Below, piece after piece: positions 46,604-48,400 of a stretch of DNA of 48,400 bases. Position numbers and translations under genes: made by a program. The notes under the pieces are model-generated. The model had not been told where the DNA came from and did not search any database. It saw only the letters and a list, made by a program, of their open reading frames with translations. The first letter of the stretch is position 1. Each line of letters starts with the position of its first letter. The stretch is taken from assembly GCA_905182275.1 (NCBI GenBank), contig CAJJAU010000045.1, forward strand, positions 1 through 48,400. Reading direction: 5' to 3'. Source of the stretch: a gamma proteobacterium HTCC2207 (lineage in GTDB: Bacteria; Pseudomonadota; Gammaproteobacteria; Pseudomonadales; Porticoccaceae).

Positions 46604-48400
46604 ATGCTAAAAATCATAAAAACACCGTCGAAGGCTTTGGTTCCGTTAATCACTGGATTTATGTTACTAACTGCTCTTCAGTCTATAGCGTTGTCAAAAG
46701 AAGCTGCCATCATTGACCCTACTGCACGATTCCATCCGGTTTATAGTCAGTCAGGGATGGTAGTTTCCCAAGAGATTGTTGCCAGCCAAATTGGTGCTGA
46801 TATTCTTAGCCAGGGCGGCAATGCTATTGATGCCGCAGTGGCCACGGGGTTTGCATTGGCAGTAACACTGCCGCGCGCGGGAAATCTGGCCGGGGGTGGC
46901 TTTATGATGATTCACTTAGCGGAAGAAAATAAAACCATTGCTCTGGATTATCGTGAAATGGCTCCTGCAGCCGCAAGCCGAGATATGTTTTTAGATGGTC
47001 AAGGTGATGTCGATAACCAGCTAGCCCGTTTTAGTATCAAATCATCGGGCGTCCCTGGAACCGTTGCTGGGTTGCTGCATGCTCACGAGCAATATGGTTC
47101 ATTAAGCTTATTGAAAGTGCTAAATCCAGCCATTAAAATTGCCAAAAATGGGATTAAGGTGACTGTTGATTTATCCTCATCCTTGGCGTCAAGAGCGGAG
47201 CGGCTAGGGAAAAATAAAGCATCTAAAGGTTATTTTTATAAATCTGATGGGGCTCTGTATCAGCCGGGTGACACCTTAAAACAAGCTGATTTAGCGACCT
47301 CATTAGCGCGCATTAGAGCAGGCGGCCGCGCTGGCTTTTACGACGGTAAAACCGCTGATTTAATTGTTAGCGAAATGCAACGATCTGGCGGTCTTATTAG
47401 TCGTGCGGATCTTAAAAATTATAAAGTCGTTACTCGCCAGCCAGTGTGCGGTGATTATAGAGATAACATCGTGTGTGCTATGCCCCCGCCATCATCTGGT
47501 GGTGTTCATTTGGTGCAAATGTTAAACGTGCTTGAAGGTTGGGATTTAAAAGCACTTGGCCATAATAGCGCCGCGTATATACATCGGTTAGTCGAAGTTA
47601 TGCGCCGCGCCTATGCGGACCGAAGCGCCTATCTTGGCGATCCTGATTACTACGCGGTGCCGGTAGGGCAGATTATTGATAAGAAGTACGCCGCATCCTT
47701 GCGCGCGGACATTGACCTCTCAAAAGCTAGTGTGTCATCCGCAATCGAACCCGGTTTAGATATTGATATTGATAGCCTTTCAAAGAGACGTGAAGCCGCG
47801 TCAAAAGAATCAGTTGAGACCACTCATTTTTCGACATGGGATCAGTGGGGTAATGTAGTCAGTAGCACAACCACGCTGAACTTTTCATACGGGAGCGGTA
47901 TTTCCGTGGTAGGAGCCGGATTCTTACTAAATAACGAAATGGATGACTTTTCGGCTAAACCGGATACGCCTAATGGATTTGGATTGATTGGAGGTATCGC
48001 TAATTCCATTGAGCCCGGAAAACGTCCACTGTCATCAATGACCCCAACCATTGTATTTGGCGAAGACGGCAAGCCAATGCTCGCCACCGGCAGCCCCGGA
48101 GGTAGCACTATTATTACTGTGGTTTTACAGACAATTCTAAATGTTCTGTCGTTTGATATGGGTATAGCAGAGGCGTCTTCTGTATCCAGAATACACCATC
48201 AATGGCTGCCCGATCAGGTGTTTTTTGAGTCGGGAATATCCAAAGACACATTACAACTATTAACGAGCATGGGCCACCAGATTGGTAAAAAGCCAAGAAT
48301 TTTGGGCTCGACTCAAAGTATTCAAAGAGGCCAAAATAATAGTACGCTTGGTGCTTCTGATCCGCGTCGCCAAGGTTCCGGTGCGGTTGCGCAGAACAGA
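46604..48400 (+). CDS. ggt: Gamma-glutamyltransferase (glutathione hydrolase), cut by the window end
   Basis: The frame opens at ATG 46604 with GGAG seven bases upstream and stays open for 599 codons to the last base, with no stop in the window; E. coli GGT is 580 residues, so nearly all is present. A signal peptide or anchor covers about residues 1-31. Canonical features: ALDYREMAPAAASRDMFLDG with the carboxylate-binding Arg, the cleavage-site nucleophile Thr in ETTHFSTWD, FLLNNEMDDFS, RPLSSMTPTIVF and ATGSPGGSTII. The enzyme cleaves the gamma-glutamyl bond of glutathione in the periplasm and transfers the glutamyl group to water or an amino acid. It lies 79 bp after its divergent paralog. 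Confidence 0.95.
   Translation, partial: MLKIIKTPSKALVPLITGFMLLTALQSIALSKEAAIIDPTARFHPVYSQSGMVVSQEIVASQIGADILSQGGNAIDAAVATGFALAVTLPRAGNLAGGGFMMIHLAEENKTIALDYREMAPAAASRDMFLDGQGDVDNQLARFSIKSSGVPGTVAGLLHAHEQYGSLSLLKVLNPAIKIAKNGIKVTVDLSSSLASRAERLGKNKASKGYFYKSDGALYQPGDTLKQADLATSLARIRAGGRAGFYDGKTADLIVSEMQRSGGLISRADLKNYKVVTRQPVCGDYRDNIVCAMPPPSSGGVHLVQMLNVLEGWDLKALGHNSAAYIHRLVEVMRRAYADRSAYLGDPDYYAVPVGQIIDKKYAASLRADIDLSKASVSSAIEPGLDIDIDSLSKRREAASKESVETTHFSTWDQWGNVVSSTTTLNFSYGSGISVVGAGFLLNNEMDDFSAKPDTPNGFGLIGGIANSIEPGKRPLSSMTPTIVFGEDGKPMLATGSPGGSTIITVVLQTILNVLSFDMGIAEASSVSRIHHQWLPDQVFFESGISKDTLQLLTSMGHQIGKKPRILGSTQSIQRGQNNSTLGASDPRRQGSGAVAQNR

Noticed and set aside
1-48400. Mobile elements, CRISPR arrays, tRNA or rRNA genes
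   Set aside because: No transposase or integrase frames, no regularly spaced direct repeats and no tRNA-like or rRNA-like sequence were seen on either strand.

Overview
The window looks like the chromosome of a marine, aerobic, heterotrophic gammaproteobacterium. The pointers are moderate-to-low GC judged by eye, three TonB-dependent receptors (TBDTs), a BCCT transporter, a SLC13/DASS symporter, azurin, an AceE-type pyruvate dehydrogenase E1, an Fpr-type ferredoxin-NADP reductase and a TorR/TorS-like phosphorelay. A SAR92/Cellvibrionales- or Alteromonadales-like source is my best guess from gene content only. I see no rRNA, tRNA, CRISPR array, insertion sequence, phage gene or attachment site.

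Layout. 1-2206 (minus): the 5' part of a beta-keto acid cleavage enzyme gene and an FAD-dependent oxidoreductase. 2353-4073: a PP2C phosphatase and a Ser/Thr kinase, convergent with 20 bp between them. 4199-7464 (minus): nitroreductase, BCCT transporter and a purine-type phosphoribosyltransferase. 7629-13837: a TBDT divergent from an NCS2 purine permease, then an M28 carboxypeptidase and azurin, closed by a perfect bidirectional terminator. 13854-18094: Fpr and a stand-alone AceE-type E1 (minus), with an Lrp/AsnC regulator divergent from it. 18394-27474 (plus): a large TBDT, a long stem-loop, then a tight operon of flavin-dependent halogenase, SapC-family protein, cupin-8/JmjC-like oxygenase, second halogenase, DUF2237 protein and methyltransferase. 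27487-29964 (minus): a carotenoid-oxygenase-family dioxygenase followed by an unusual regulator with two complete HxlR units, each ending in a putative zinc ribbon. 30138-35159 (plus, divergent from the dioxygenase): nitronate-monooxygenase-like protein, AMP-forming acyl-CoA ligase and two thiolases in overlapping frames. 35210-37565: an SGNH hydrolase and a DASS symporter. 37596-41461 (minus): response regulator, unorthodox hybrid histidine kinase and periplasmic solute-binding protein as one operon. 41831-48400 (plus): a third TBDT, a strong terminator, and two gamma-glutamyltransferase-family genes, the second cut by the window edge.

How the genes may work together. Several blocks pair an outer-membrane receptor with enzymes for what it may import: TBDT + halogenases/SapC/oxygenase; TBDT + GGT family; TBDT near a purine permease and phosphoribosyltransferase. 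The 28.5-35.2 kb block reads as oxidative cleavage, CoA activation and thiolytic shortening of an unidentified, probably aromatic or isoprenoid, acid.

The best candidates for undescribed biology are the TBDT-linked double-halogenase operon, the GGT-family protein whose glutamate-binding pocket appears lost beside a canonical GGT, the duplicated HxlR/zinc-ribbon regulator, and the thiolase whose second catalytic cysteine is serine. All functions are read from motifs and remembered family knowledge; no search was run.
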